This document shows positions 35,634-47,535 of a stretch of 64,000 nt of DNA, piece by piece. The stretch's first letter is position 1, and the number at the start of each line of letters is the position of its first letter. The position numbers were made by a program, and so were the translations under genes. The stretch is from Lepidurus packardi (Eukaryota; Arthropoda; Branchiopoda; Notostraca; Triopsidae): contig JAKZAN010000006.1 in assembly GCA_023053545.1 (NCBI GenBank), forward strand, positions 5,151,001 to 5,215,000. Direction: 5' to 3'. The notes beneath the pieces were generated by a model. That model saw only the letters and a list, made by a program, of their open reading frames with translations, was not told the origin of the DNA and did no database searches.

Positions 35634-38600
35634 GCAGCTGTTTGAAAATCCCTTATTTGTCCTTTTGGGGGCGACTGTGGGTTAACCGCAGTTTTTGTCG
35701 CCCCCAGAATCTTGTCATCCAATCATGCTCATGTAGCTAAAGATGGTAGAAGACTGAGTGGATGAACCCCCTCTGGTGTTGTGAAGAAAGGTTAGGACAC
35801 AATATTTAAAATCCTCCAAAACCCCAAAAGAAATGCTTCTAACCGCGAAAAATCCATTCCAACTTTGGCAAAAATGGATTTCCACTCGTAAGAAATACAC
35901 GAAACTTGAAATCTAAAAGGAGCAAAAAGAAAAATTTTGAAAAAATTTTGAAAATTAAATAAAAGACAAATAAATTTTCAAATCTCGGCAGGATGTCATC
36001 TAACTTGTTCCCTTTTCAGTCACATCGGATTATCATAAGGTTTTATGAGTTTTGTTCACCTGCTTGTTTTCGGCTTGGGGGGGGGGGGGGGGGAGATTTC
36101 TAAACTGTGCCAAGAAATAGAGAAGGAATTTTTTTTTTTTTTTTAAGCAAGGGGCCCCCCTTGACTCTATTTGTTCAAATGTCGTAGGTTGCAGACCCCC
36201 TCCGCGCCGCACTCGACATTCCAAGTCAAACTTTCCCCCAAAAGATTTCAATGTCCCCCCGACGCTGCCCATTGTCCACTCCATTACACCCGCTCTCTTC
36301 CTTTGTATTTCTTTTTTTCTGTGAATCTGTATGCACAGTATAGTACTGGCCTGGCCCTTATAAGCCCTCCCCAGGAAGACTTTGGAGCTTTTGAGAAGCT
36401 TTAGGAGAAGCTGTTCGAAACCGCCGCGCGCCTTCGGACACCAAAAGAGAACATTTAAAAACATTGATGGGATACAGCGCGAATCGGATCTGTCGCATTC
36501 AAGGGGGGCTACAAAGGATCGGAAAGGTGGTACACTGTAAGTACCCCCTGCGAACCTTGTTTGAACGGCTGGGAAACAGGAATTGAAACAATGGAAAAAA
36601 AATCTTTTCAACTGGACCCAAACTGCTCATTTCGTATTCGTATTGATAGAAGAGGGTACCCCGGGTTTAGGTGGTTGGGTGTTTTGTAAAGGAAAGATTT
36701 TCGGAACCCCATTTGTCTTCCATGAGCTGAAACGCAACGTGGAAAGGAGGTACTGGTACTGTTACCTGTACCAAAGGGGGTCGTGTATTGCTTTTTTGCT
36801 TCCGCGAAGCCCGCACGGACTGTAAGTACTGTCCTGTATTACACTGTACGGGAGGTCTTTGTGTGCTGGCGCAGCGCGAGTTTGGGGTCCTTTTCGGGTA
36901 TTGTATTGTCCATTGACGTCTTCGTTTGGGGAGCCAACATACAATAGAAATGGGAGTAGGTGATGGAGATGGAGCCCCAAACTCGTGCTCTGAATTTGGG
37001 GCTTCATTGATATCCAGGAAAGATAAAGTTGTTCCCTTAAGTAAGACCATTTTGGGGAACGTGGGTACTTCGTTGCTCTCGTTGGTACTCGCCCTCTCTG
37101 CCAAGTTTACTTTGCGAAATTTATAAAAGAAGAAAGAAGATGACGTAGATAAGATTTCTTCGGAGTTTTCAGAATCTTCGCAAATCTTCGAGATTTTTTC
37201 CATTTTTTTTTTCATTTTTTCTTGTATTTCTAGGTTCTTCACGGCGATTGATTCGTTCGTACAGATTCCTGACAACAAAGGTATAACTTTTAGTGCTGCA
37301 GATTAGGTACTGGTTTTATATTGGACCAACAGATCGGACAGATTTATGATAGATAATATAGCCTTTTGCTTGTTGGGTTTTATTTTATTTATTTTTTTTT
37401 TATTTGGGGTTTTTCTTTATAGATAAGCTTATAGCAGTTCATTGCACGCATGGGCTCAATCGGACAGGCTACTTGGTATGCAGGTTAGTTGATACCCAAG
37501 TTCCGCAAAGCGCCATATTTGTTTGCTTCAAATGGCACCTCCTCTTTTGATATAGGTACATGATCCAGAAGCTCAGTTTCCAACCGGCTAATGCAATACA
37601 GGGTAAGCATAGATCCTAGTTGGTGTTAAATTCGCCGCTGGGTTTTAACATTTTTTTTTTTTTTGCAAATCCATTTTACCATGCACGGGTTTTGAACGGT
37701 TTTTTCTTTTCTTTGGAAATGACGTATTTTGTTTTTGTTTTTTTACTTGCAGCGTTTGGAGCCGCCAGAGGGCATTTGATCGAAAGACCAAATTATTTGC
37801 AGGACCTTATGCAAGCCACGTGGCCGGTTCTTACCACGTGAGTTTTTTTTTATTTTGCTTTCCATTTTGAAGATGCTGACAAAAATTATTTGCGAGATTG
37901 TGTGTTATGTAGTTTTGAAAACGGCTTTCGGCGATTCATTTTGAAGGGTTTGAAAGAGTAGAATAAATTGAGGTGCACTGATAGAGCGGCTTTTCGCACT
38001 GAAATGGAGTTTCCTTTTCGTTTCTACTACGGATGAGAATAACTGTATAGGAAACGTCTATTACAGAAGTTTAGTCTTAACGTAAATGTTAGGTTTTAGA
38101 GCCATTTCGTTTTTAAGTGCACGAGATGCAAACTATTAGTTTAAACTTTTTAAATTAAAAAGCTCCATTTCAGAGCGAAAAACGCTTTACTGGCGCTCTG
38201 GGGCAATTCTGAACAAGTTGTTAGCGTAGCATTTGTTTAGATGTAATCTTAAAATTAAAAAAAATATCTAAGTCGACTTTCACCATTTCTAGCCTATATA
38301 GACCAAAGGAAGTGTTTTCCTTCCGTCCGAATAGCTCGCATTCCTTTGCCTGGGGCCGTTGTTTTTGTTGACATTCTTGAATTTCATTCTTGTTTTTCAA
38401 TCAGAATTCGATCAGGAATCCTAATTTATGGCTTGTGAGCTGTTCTTAGAAGTTGGAAAAAGCCATCCGGAAACCTAGAAATGTTCGGAAATTCTTAAGG
38501 AAATGAAATCCTTTTAAACGATTATAGGAAACCTTGATTTTTGTTCTTAAAAAAACACAATAGGGACGCTTTGCCAGAAGCTTCTACCACCTCGTCAGCT

Positions 38601-39269
38601 GAATCTCGTTCTCTACAAGCCACTGCCGGATCTAGTGCAACCTACTCATCCCGTTCTGAGCCTCATCGTAACGGCGATCGCCATCACCGTCCCAATAAAA
38701 ACGAACTACACGACGAGGCGGAGAAAGGGGAGTTTCCTGGTGGGAATTGGCGATTTCGAGCACCTGATAATACTTTTAATCAGAATCGACCTCAAGTTTA
38801 TAACCAAAGGTCGTTTTACCATGATGCTGGTGGTCCTGTTCATCGTTCGTCATCAACAGCTGCGAATTCCTACCGCAGCAATGAGGGGCGTTCAGCGAAT
38901 GCGGCGTACTGGCATGAAGACTGTGGCTATGAAGAATTCCGTGATACGCCCCCTGTTACTCCTCCTCCGCCTGTTCACCAGGCTGGCTATTACAGCCAGC
39001 ATCCGCCTCGTCATGGTCATGGTGCGGGCTTTTATACGCGTCCTGCAGCTGATGGACTGTTCAGAGGTGAATCGTACCCAAATCGTGGTCGTGGGTATAA
39101 CCACCGTCCTACTGGTTCCACTTATAACGCACCGTATCCTGACGCACGTTCAGGGAATCGGGATTTCGTCCCGCGAAATGACCATAACGGCAGCCTTAAT
39201 AATGGTTGGCAATCTGGGGGGAAATTTAAAAAAAAAAAATATATACAAAAAATACACCCCAATTTGTGA
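32488..39269 (+). CDS. DUSP11: RNA 5'-tri/diphosphatase of the DUSP11/PIR-1 family (first exon not found)
   Basis: Atypical dual-specificity phosphatase that removes phosphates from RNA 5' ends in the nucleus. Exons: 32488-32522, 32626-32713, 33138-33217, 37234-37280, 37423-37483, 37556-37602, 37753-37837, 38564-39269; phases close to 382 residues. FTPSCLIKR and LGMVIDLTNTSRYYDN form the general fold; the P-loop HCTHGLNRTG has the catalytic Cys and Arg (C91, R97 of this fragment); ARGHLIERPNYLQDL is the family's C-terminal signature. GLNRTGY and this signature favour DUSP11 over the capping-enzyme triphosphatase. The last exon adds a 234-residue low-complexity tail rich in Ser, Asn, Arg, His, Tyr and Pro (RGRGYNHR, TPPPPVHQ), longer than in the human protein. 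The N-terminal exon (W..Y...G...GTRFI region) is missing or far upstream. Intron 33218-37233 is about 4 kb and repeat-filled. Confidence 0.85.
33640..34510 (+). repeat. Three ~300-bp tandem units with TGACGTCA and a GC-rich hairpin, inside the DUSP11 intron
   Basis: Each unit runs from ATTTTTTCATTAAAAAGTAT through AACTGACGTCATAAGGGTAA, GGGCACTTTCGGAGGCTCGC and CAGGCCGGAGTAACGCTACG to TTGGTTATATTTTTTATTT. TGACGTCA, a perfect CRE palindrome, is in two units; the third has TGATGTCA. A 21-bp subrepeat (GTTATACGTTATTTACGTTAA) expands within the third unit at 34315-34412. The hairpin block occurs at about 33805, 33883, 34103, 34179 and 34475. Confidence 0.85.
35030..35560. repeat. Further GC-rich hairpin repeats in the DUSP11 intron
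   Basis: 35034-35190 carries shuffled direct and inverted pieces (GCAGGCCGGA, TTGTAGCGTTCC, GTACAAGTCCGGC). 35512-35548 has a full copy with CAGGCCGGA and TCCGGCCTG arms around GTAACGCTACGAG. Confidence 0.8.
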
Positions 39270-39367
39270 CACTTTCAGAGTTCAAATCGTGTACAATTTA
39301 CAATTTAAAACTAATTTTTTGGGAAGAAGGAAAACCAAATGGTGTATTAGTGCAACTGTTTTTTGCA

Positions 39368-39373
39368 AATAAA
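39368..39373 (+). terminator. Poly(A) signal of the DUSP11 gene
   Basis: AATAAA about 100 nt after the stop codon, in an otherwise AT-rich 3' UTR. Confidence 0.6.
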
Positions 39374-39419
39374 TCACTTTACAAAATAACCATATTTTTA
39401 TGAGGGGGAAGTGAATATA

Positions 39420-40130
39420 ACATTTTTTAAGGGGTAAGGCGGTTTTCCTATGTTTTAGTTCTAAAAACGTGCCCTTAGTAACAGTAAACTGACCTAAGGG
39501 CGGTTTTCCTATGTGTTAACACTGAAAACCGGTCCATAGTAACAGTTAAATTACATAAGAGCGATAATCCTATGCTTAAGCATTGTGTACAAGCCCTTAG
39601 TAACAATGAATTGATATAAGGGCGATTTTCGTATGCTTAAGCTTTGAAAACAGGCCTTAGGAACAATGAGCTGAATGAGCTAGGTTTTCCTATGTGTTAA
39701 CACTGAGAACCGATCCATAGTATCAGTTAAACTACATAAGTGCGATAATCCTGCACTTAAACATTGTGTACAAGCCCTTAGTAACAGTGAATTGATATAA
39801 GGGCGATTTTCGTATGCTTAAGCATTGAAAACAAGACCTTAGTAACAATGAACTGAATGAGCTAGGTTTTCCTATGTGTTAACACTGAAAACCGATTCAT
39901 AGTATCAGTTAAACTACATAAGGGCGATAATCCTACACTTTGGTACAAACATTTTGTATAAGCATTGTGTACAAACCCCTTAGTAACAGTGAATTGATAT
40001 AAGTGCGATTTCGTATGCTTAAGCATGGGAAACAAGTCCTTAGTAACAATGAACTGAAATAAGGGCGATATTCCTATGCTTAAGCATTGAAAACAGGCCT
40101 TAGGAACAAGAAACTAATGTTTAAGGGATG
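39420..40130. repeat. ~60-bp tandem repeat with alternating dyads, cluster 1
   Basis: Units read about GGGCGATTTTCCTATGCTTA, AGCATTGAAAACAAGCCCTT, AGTAACAATGAACTGAATA. Two self-complementary parts alternate: GTTTTC-AATG...CAT-GGAAAAC, and GCCCTTA...TAAGGGC. About eleven units, some organised as ~120-bp and ~245-bp higher-order repeats. Confidence 0.85.
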
Positions 40131-41842
40131 AATATTCGACTTTTTTCTTTCTTCTTTTGGGGGTGTGAACATGATTTTTATTTTTTTACGAGGAAGGGAT
40201 GGATATGAAAAGGAGTGAGGAGTTGAAAGCATTCCAAATATGAGGTCGACTTGTCTGTATGTACCTGTTTAGAGAGTTTGGCTCGCACGATTCCTTATGG
40301 GTTAGTGTTTAAGATGCCTATCGGTGTTTAGAAATGAGCGCTATTTGAGAAAACTAATGGGGTTTGGGAGGGGAAGGAGAGAAGAAAAAGAATAGTAAAA
40401 AAAATGCCTATCTGGTAGGCTTTGCTTTGTTGGGCTAATTAAGCCTATGTGGGAAAACCCGCATGAGTATAAATCTTTTGGCGGGGTATGTTATTCTATG
40501 TGTGTGAATCTCCCCTTCTTGTGTTCGTAAGGCCGTTTTAAACGTTTTCCAAACGCTCATAAAAAGGTTAATCTGACAGACTTTGGGGCTATGACTGCCA
40601 CCTTTTCTGCCGGGATGTATTTTAGAATGTTGTACATTATCCTCAAGGGTGGTCTTCGTGGTTGGCGGTCAGGGGCTAATGAGCTACAAGGGTTTGAAAA
40701 GTGTTATCTTGAATAGCTCATCTTCTATATGTATAAAGGGACTATAAAAACCAGCGAGTACGGTTAATTGCGCTGTAAAAAAAATGTCTATTTTGAATCA
40801 TAATTTTTAAAATATCAAAGATAAATGGCGCATAAAGTTGTTGTCTAAAACTTAATTAAATAGGATTTTAAATAGGATTTAAATCACCATAAACTGGTGA
40901 TTTAAAATAACTTTAAGGCCTGGTTTTCAATGCTTAAAGATAGGAAAACTGCCCTTACTGCACTTTGTTGTTACTAAGGGCTTGTTTTCAATGCTGCAAC
41001 ATTGGAAAACAGGCCTTATTGCATTTCATTGTTAAGAAGGGCTTGTTTTCAATGCTGCAACATAGAAAAACCGCCCTTATTATACTTTTTTGTCGCGAAG
41101 GGCTGGTTTCCAATGCTTAAACATGGGAATATGGCCCTTATCAGCTTTGGATGTTACTTAGGTCTATTACCTTTTTGCTCTGTAGACTCTTTTGACTTTA
41201 TACTACTATTTAAATGAGTGAATTTCATGTTCTTCCTTAGCAGATGACTCAGATTTCTTCTTTTGGAGGCGCTTATTTATGCAAAGAATATTTAAAACTT
41301 GCTAAAGACTATGTTTAGAGCCTAAGAAATTAGGTATTTCAAACCCTTTCATGAAAGATTTCCCATTCCCATATTCACCGCCTCCGTTATTAAAGGATTT
41401 GGGGGTTAATCACCATCAAGGGGTGTTAAAATCCCCCAATTTTCCGGTTAATAGTACGTTTTTGCAGCTTAATTATCGTTCCTTCGGTTGAAGCCAAAGT
41501 CACGCTCTTTCCAAACCCTTTCGTTTTTGGGGTCAAAAGTTTTTCGGAGGTGGAAGAGCTGAATTGTTCCCAGATTTTTTTCTGATTTTTTTTTTCACGC
41601 GCTTTCAGGCGAATGTTCCGCTTGAGCGGATGATTACAGGAAGCTACGGTTAACTCTGGTAAATGAAGACGGAAAAGCTGTTGAATGAGTAACCACCCTC
41701 CCCCCCATCCTATCCCAGTTGTGTCCTGCGTCAATGAGGCAGGAAATGAGTTGGGAAGTTGGGTGGAAGAGCAATCTTTGGGGTTGAAAATAGGAAGTGG
41801 GATTGTGGTTTTCTTAGGAAAAGAAGCTAGAAACTCTTAAGA
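40131..41842. other. Mostly non-coding stretch around repeat cluster 2
   Basis: Apart from the repeat at 40905-41170 I see no gene. A Lys-rich minus-strand open frame at 41426-41734 is unfamiliar and has no clear splice partners. Confidence 0.3.
40905..41170. repeat. Alternating-dyad repeat, cluster 2 (opposite orientation)
   Basis: About four units of CTAAGGGCTTGTTTTCAATG, CTGCAACATTGGAAAACAGG, CCTTATTGCATTTCATTGTT. The same family as at 39420-40130, here in the reverse orientation. Confidence 0.8.
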
Positions 41843-41941
41843 ATGGCAACTCTAGGTTCTGCAGCTGATGGTGCCGGAGGAGCTCCGAAAAAGTCGGAAA
41901 GGAAGATCACAGACAGAGAGGGGCAGGATAGAAAAGGCGAA
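41843..41941 (+). CDS. Possible first coding exon of an unrecognised gene
   Basis: ATG at 41843 in the context AAGAATGGCA opens 33 codons beginning MATLGSAADGAGGAPKKSER and ending in GAA directly before GTAAGC, a strong donor. The Gly/Ala start and the charged stretch after it look like a translated N-terminus more than the surrounding DNA does. I found no confident downstream exon, so the gene, if real, is unidentified. Confidence 0.3.
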
Positions 41942-43949
41942 GTAAGCGATCAAAGGTGATCACTTGGCCTATTCAACACCTTGACCTGTATAAAAGCATG
42001 GCATACAATGAAGGGAGCTTTAAGCCTTTTGTGGGGAGCGGTTCCCTATAGAATGCTGTCGTTTGACTTTGCCTACCAATCGACAATACCACCAAACTAC
42101 AAAAACTTTGTTCGCTGGACACCTATTGTGCAGCGAAGAAGCCATGAAGCAATGCAATGCTGACGGGGGCGTGGTAGTGGTGTCTGGGATAAGTCCAGCA
42201 CACCGTTCGCGTCCCCAAAAGTCCCAGAAGCGAGTTTTTCCTTTGAATTCGGTGCGACTGCCTGTCAAGACGTTTTGTCTCTGCGCCCTACCTCCCTCCA
42301 CCCCCGCCCAACGTTCTGTAAAGGATGTTCGGTGGTTAGGAAGCTTCTGGAACCAGTACCTTCTTCCTGTCTGCACAAAAAGTTCGATCCTCTTTAAAGA
42401 AACGACGGCCACTAATGAAAGGTTAGCTTCGGGGACAATTACGCCGCCTTAGTATAGTCAAACAACCACGAAAATGTGACGTTAATCCTTGGAAGAGAGA
42501 AAGAGAGAGATTACGGGCAACGCCCACGGTAGGCGCTGCATCCTGCACCAAGATGGCCGCCAAACGTTGTGAATAACCTTCAGTTCCGCCTCTTTTGCTC
42601 TTTTTTCGCTGGTTTCTTTTCTTAGTAGGCTAAGTGTACGTTTGTCCGATCCTCTCCTCTTTTCTTTGAATTATTTGAGTGTAATTAACTTGGGTTCTGT
42701 ACTATTTTCTTGTATTTGATCGTTTGGATTCTAGTTTTGAACGATTTTTCATTCTGGAAATTCCAATAAAAAATGGTTCGAATCAAGGGGTGACTTCAAG
42801 GGGCTCTCCGTGGATATCATGGGACGTTTTTGAAAGTCTATAAAAAGTATGAATGATCGCGGCAATTGGTCGCGCTTGTCCGCTTTGAATCGAAACTCAG
42901 CGTGTTATAAACTCGGTGCAAAAGATTCGCCTTTTCGAGCCGCGTTGGGGGAAGGGTACAAGGAACTTTTTGTGGGAGGGTGGGGGGACATTCTTGTGGT
43001 CGGGACGAACAGTTTCCTTGAGATCCTTAAGAGAAATCAAGGAGTTTAGAAAGAGCAGGATCGTCTCAGACATAGCTTCGTTTTGCCCTCAAAAAGCCAA
43101 GAAAACTTCCAGCTTATATACCCTCGTCAGGGGGTCCACTAGCCCTACAAAACCCCCCTATCAATATTTTATGTCGCTTCTTGTATCGGAATGCTCGCAG
43201 GCTTTCATATTGGCCATGAAAACGGGACATGTAAGGGGGTCCTCTGTCCTTTCTTGCTCGTCGGCGTTTACCCCTGCAACCCCCAACCGAAGCTCTCGGT
43301 GATGGATGGGAACATACCAAATCGTCCGGGCCTACTTAGTTTCTTATATATATAGGATCCATACGTCCGCAGTTTGGATACCAAAATGCTGGGAATATTT
43401 TTAAAATTTTTTTTGTTACCAAACTCGGAAGTTCGCTGTTCGAGAAAGTAAACTTGTATTTCTACCAATGGGAGATTTTGTAGAAGAATTCCTTAGTTGG
43501 AGCCAATGGTATAGTTAGAATGTAGGAACAACAATAACATCACAATGCACTACAATACTGTACCATAGAAGGCACGGAAGGTTGAACATAGAGGGTATGG
43601 AATCGGCACATAGGCTTTGCGGAAATTCATTTTGTGGGAAACGTAAACAACCATTGAGGTACAGTTGACAGGCATTCAAGTCACCGGCGAACGGCGAACG
43701 TTTTAGGTTCATGGCCAGCGAAGTTTCCCCAACTTGATTCGTCTCGCCAGAAGGGAAACTGTCTGAGAAGGATTGATCTCATCCCATTATGGATTGTGTT
43801 AAAGCTAGGGAAGGTGCAGTGGGAAGACTCTATGGAGTCTTCGGTACACAGAAATCAGAAATCTTGAGTCTTTAAAGTCCCTTCGAGTAATGGATTCAGG
43901 GTGACGTGTTGTCATGTGCAGTCACCATTCTGTCCAAATCAGAGCTACC
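41942..43949. other. Stretch with no confirmed gene; YY1-like motif at 42545
   Basis: Open frames on both strands at 42020-42452 overlap each other and match nothing I know. CAAGATGGCCGCC at about 42548-42560 resembles the YY1/Pho motif, often found near promoters of housekeeping genes. No clear exon follows. Confidence 0.3.
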
Positions 43950-44575
43950 GACGTTTCCCGTACAGTCAAGCCGAGTTTCCTTGTCCCTGCCCTTACCACT
44001 GATGTCACCACACAATAATGAATAATAATAAGGTACTACACTGTACCAACCGGACCATAGTTGCCGACGTTTTCCCTAAAGTCAAGCCGAGTCTCGTAGC
44101 GTTACTTCGGGCTGCTTTGCCCCCTGCCGTACGAATGACGCCGTGACGCAATAATGAATAATACTAGTTACTACATGGTACCGTTCTGTAAATTCAAGCC
44201 GAGTCTCGTGGCATTACTTTGGCCTGCCTTACGAAGGATGCCGTGACGCAATAATGAATAATAATACAGTTACTACACTATGCCATTCTGACCAAAGCTA
44301 TCGACGTTTTCCGTAAAGATAAGCCGAGCCTTGTAGCGTTACTTCGGCCTGTCCTTATGAATGATGCCGACTTTTTCCTTAAAGTCAAGCCGAGCCTTGT
44401 AGCGTTACTTCGGCCTGCCGTACGAATGATGCCGACGTTCTCCGTTAAGTCAAGCCGGGTCTCGTACGGTTACTTGGGCCTGCCTAATGAATGAATTAGG
44501 CCCACTTTCCCGTAAAGTCAAGCCGAGTCCCGTAGCGTTACTTCGGCCTGCCCTACGAATGATGCCGTGACGCAA
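43950..44575. repeat. Tandem cluster of the GC-rich hairpin repeat, inverted relative to 33.8-35.6 kb
   Basis: About six or seven copies of CAAGCCGAGTCTCGTAGCGT + TACTTCGGCCTGCC, at about 44084, 44193, 44320, 44388, 44447 and 44518. Several are linked by GATGCCGTGACGCAATAATG and AATAATAATA..TACTACAC spacers. The loop CTCGTAGCGTTAC is the reverse complement of GTAACGCTACGAG in the DUSP11 intron copies. Confidence 0.85.
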
Positions 44576-46499
44576 TAATGAAACACAGCGCAGTACCATA
44601 ACGATTGCGTTTGACTTACATTGATTGAGCACCGAGTAACTGACGCCGTATAGTTCAATGTTGAATTGCTTAAACTCTTGATAGTTTTGTAAGTTTCACT
44701 GTAACTTAAAAGGTGAATGGAGTCATTGGATTGAATTGCATTTAAGTGAAACTACTGAGAATTGACTGCTGAATTCAGCAGTTCAAACGGAAATCCATTT
44801 ACTGAAGTTATTCAAAATGACTTAACGCAAGTTGAATTGAACTACTTTACTGAAACTATTGAGAATTATTGTACTTAACATAATTCACTTTAGTTACTTA
44901 AATCGAGTTACAACTCGACCAATTAGTCGGTACTAGTTCAGTACCGACATGAACACATGTACAGTACAATGACATTGAAATTATGGAACATTGAAGTCGA
45001 ACATTGGAATTGAAAATTTACAGGTGCCAAACATGGAAGTGCAATGTACTGGTACCTTGTACTCGTATTTCTTACATTAGGTTCTTGGACTTGGTTAGAT
45101 GTACTTGTTTCAAATGAGTGAACCAAACGATTAATTTCAAACTGTCATTTGGCGCGCGATAGAAGTATATGGGCATGTAAGGACTTTATATATGCCATAG
45201 TTTATGGGAACCCAACATCTTTTTTTTCCTCTCTCTAATTTGACATTGGAGAGCCACGACCCTTGTAACCATGTACGGTCCTATGTAAGGAGAGTAGTAC
45301 TTTCTACTTAACATTCAATTTGCGTAGGACGTTTATTGCGCAGTGTGAAACAAACCAAATTTGTAGGCTCTTATCTCCCCCCCCCCAACTATTTATAAAC
45401 ATATCTATACATAACCTTTGTAACTTTATGTGCTCATGGAGTACCATTTGGAGCCGTAGAAGTACAAGTGGACGAAGAAGGCGCAGTTGGGGGTTTGGTA
45501 TTCGTAAACGTTGGGAAAAAAGCCACGTTTGGGGTTTGGACCCTTCTCACTTGGGGACCTTTTAAGCCTAGTTAATGATGTTTTGATGACGGAGACAAAA
45601 GCTGTAGTTCTGCAGCCGACGAGAGAAGATCAGGAACTCTAATAGCCATCGAAGGAAGAGAAAATAAGGCTAAGTAGCTTTGAGAAAGGGAGTTGAGAAG
45701 AGAATAGAGTTACTCTCTCTCTCTCTGTCTATCTTGATAGTTTTTCATCGCTGGTTTTGAAGTATGTCCGAGACAACGCCTGGGTCCTTTGTCGGTTGGC
45801 AAAGTTTTTCTCACTCGAGGTTTCCTGATTGGGCTCCTCGAACCTCACGCCAGGGTGCACCACAACGATTAGTCCATGAAAAGCTTGAAGCCAAGGGAAC
45901 AAAACCCATGTGTCATCGCCGCCACATTAACTTATTAGCCCGCATGCTCCTGGGCATTTTGCACGCGTTCACACCTGATGGGACATGATTTAGATCGCCA
46001 AGTCGATAGTACACACCTGATCGATGGCAGTATTGTTAGAACTGCCCTTTAAGGATCTGAAGGATCTAAAAGGGATCCCTTTTCAAAGGGTAATAGCCAC
46101 CAAAAGCAACAAAGAACAAATGTCTAGTTGATAATAGTTAGTTCTTTTCATCACGGACAAAGTAGTTGTTAAAGTACTAAACAAAAGTAAATTTGAAAAA
46201 ATTTAAAAAAAAGAATAAGATTAGGTGGCTGTCTGACAGCGCAGGCGTAAAGCACGTGAGAGGTATGTTTACTATTGGGTACAAGAAGTAACAAAAAGGT
46301 GTAGCTATGGTAAGAAAGAAGAGCGCAAGTCATGCAGCGACGTCATGAACCGAAATCTGAAGCGTAATTCACCGTAATTCGTGAACGGCTACCTAAGGAA
46401 AGGATTTTCAAGCAGTGGAAGGGCATAAGAACAATATCTAGTGTTGAAGCGTAGGAATTTAGCCCTAATTGCAGTTTGACATGCCTGAAGTATCATTTT
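44576..46499. other. Non-coding stretch
   Basis: I see no conserved exon. 44640-44900 has loosely repeated words such as GAATTGAACTACTTTACTGA; a short CT-repeat lies at 45713-45727. An open frame at 45764-45988 (plus) is not recognised. Confidence 0.3.
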
Positions 46500-47110
46500 T
46501 CCCCCTTTGGCCGTATTTCGTGGTTACTAAGGTCGGGTTTTCAGTATTAAAACATAGGAAAAGCGCCCTTATTTCAGTTCATTGTCACTAAGGTCCGCTT
46601 TTCAAAGCTTAAGCATAGGAACCCGCCCTTATTGCAGCTTAGTGTTACTAAGAGCTTGTTTTTAATGATTAAACATAGAAACTTCGCCCTTATCGTCCTT
46701 GGATGTTACAAAGGTAGTTCAACCATTCACAATTCAATAATTCGCTGGTTCAACAATGCAAAAAAGAAGGAAGACCGCCCTTATTTCAGTTCATCATTGC
46801 TAAGGGCTTGTTTTCCATGCTGAAGCATAGGAATATCGCCATTGCCTCATTTCCTTATTGCTCTGGTGGTGTTTTCGTTACTAAAACATAGGAAACCGCC
46901 CTTATTGCGGTTCATTGTCACTCAGGTCATGTTTTCAATGCTTAAACATTGGAATATCGCCCTTAGTTCGGTTCATCGTCGCTAAGGTCTACTTCCCTAT
47001 GCTTTAACATAGGCAACCGCCCTTACTGCAGTTTGTTGTTACTAAGGACTGGTTTTCTATGCTTAAACATAGGAATCTCGCCCTTATCGTCTTTGGGTGT
47101 TACTAAAGTC
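46500..47110. repeat. Alternating-dyad repeat, cluster 3
   Basis: About nine units with ACATAGGAAACCGCCCTTAT, TGCAGTTCATTGTTACTAAG and GTCTGGTTTTCAATGCTTAA-type words. Same family and orientation as 40905-41170. Confidence 0.8.
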
Positions 47111-47501
47111 TACATTCTCTAGTTCTACCATTCGAAAAAAGCTTGAAACAAGGTGCATTACTCTTAGATTAATGTAAAAAAATGACAGTACACCTACAAA
47201 TCTCAACCTCTATAAATAAAAATTAAATTTTCCGTTTTCCTTATTAAAAAAACCTTATTGCTTTTTAGATGTTAGTAAGACAAGGTTTTGCAAACGCCGA
47301 AAATTCCGCCGCTTTTATGATAGCTCAAGACGGTATTTTCTTCTTATTTCTGCCTCGTCCGTGTTCAATTCTTCCCCTTTTATATTTATGACTTTATTAT
47401 TTAGTATGAAGGCGAAAGGAATTTGTTGTTGGTTCACTTTGCGGTTCAACTCAATTCCCAGACGCAATTGCCCTGCATCTCTCTATATCTAATATATTGA
47501 T

Positions 47502-47535
<34 letters not shown>

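Noticed and set aside
36033..36611. 192-codon minus-strand frame
   Set aside because: Low complexity, crosses homopolymers, and lies in the DUSP11 intron on the opposite strand.
36667..37278. 203-codon minus-strand frame
   Set aside because: Its end overlaps the antisense of a DUSP11 exon; no homology recognised.
38635..39372. 245-codon plus-strand frame
   Set aside because: A shadow of the DUSP11 last exon in another frame.
42020..42452. 130- and 129-codon frames on both strands
   Set aside because: Mutual shadows without recognisable domains.
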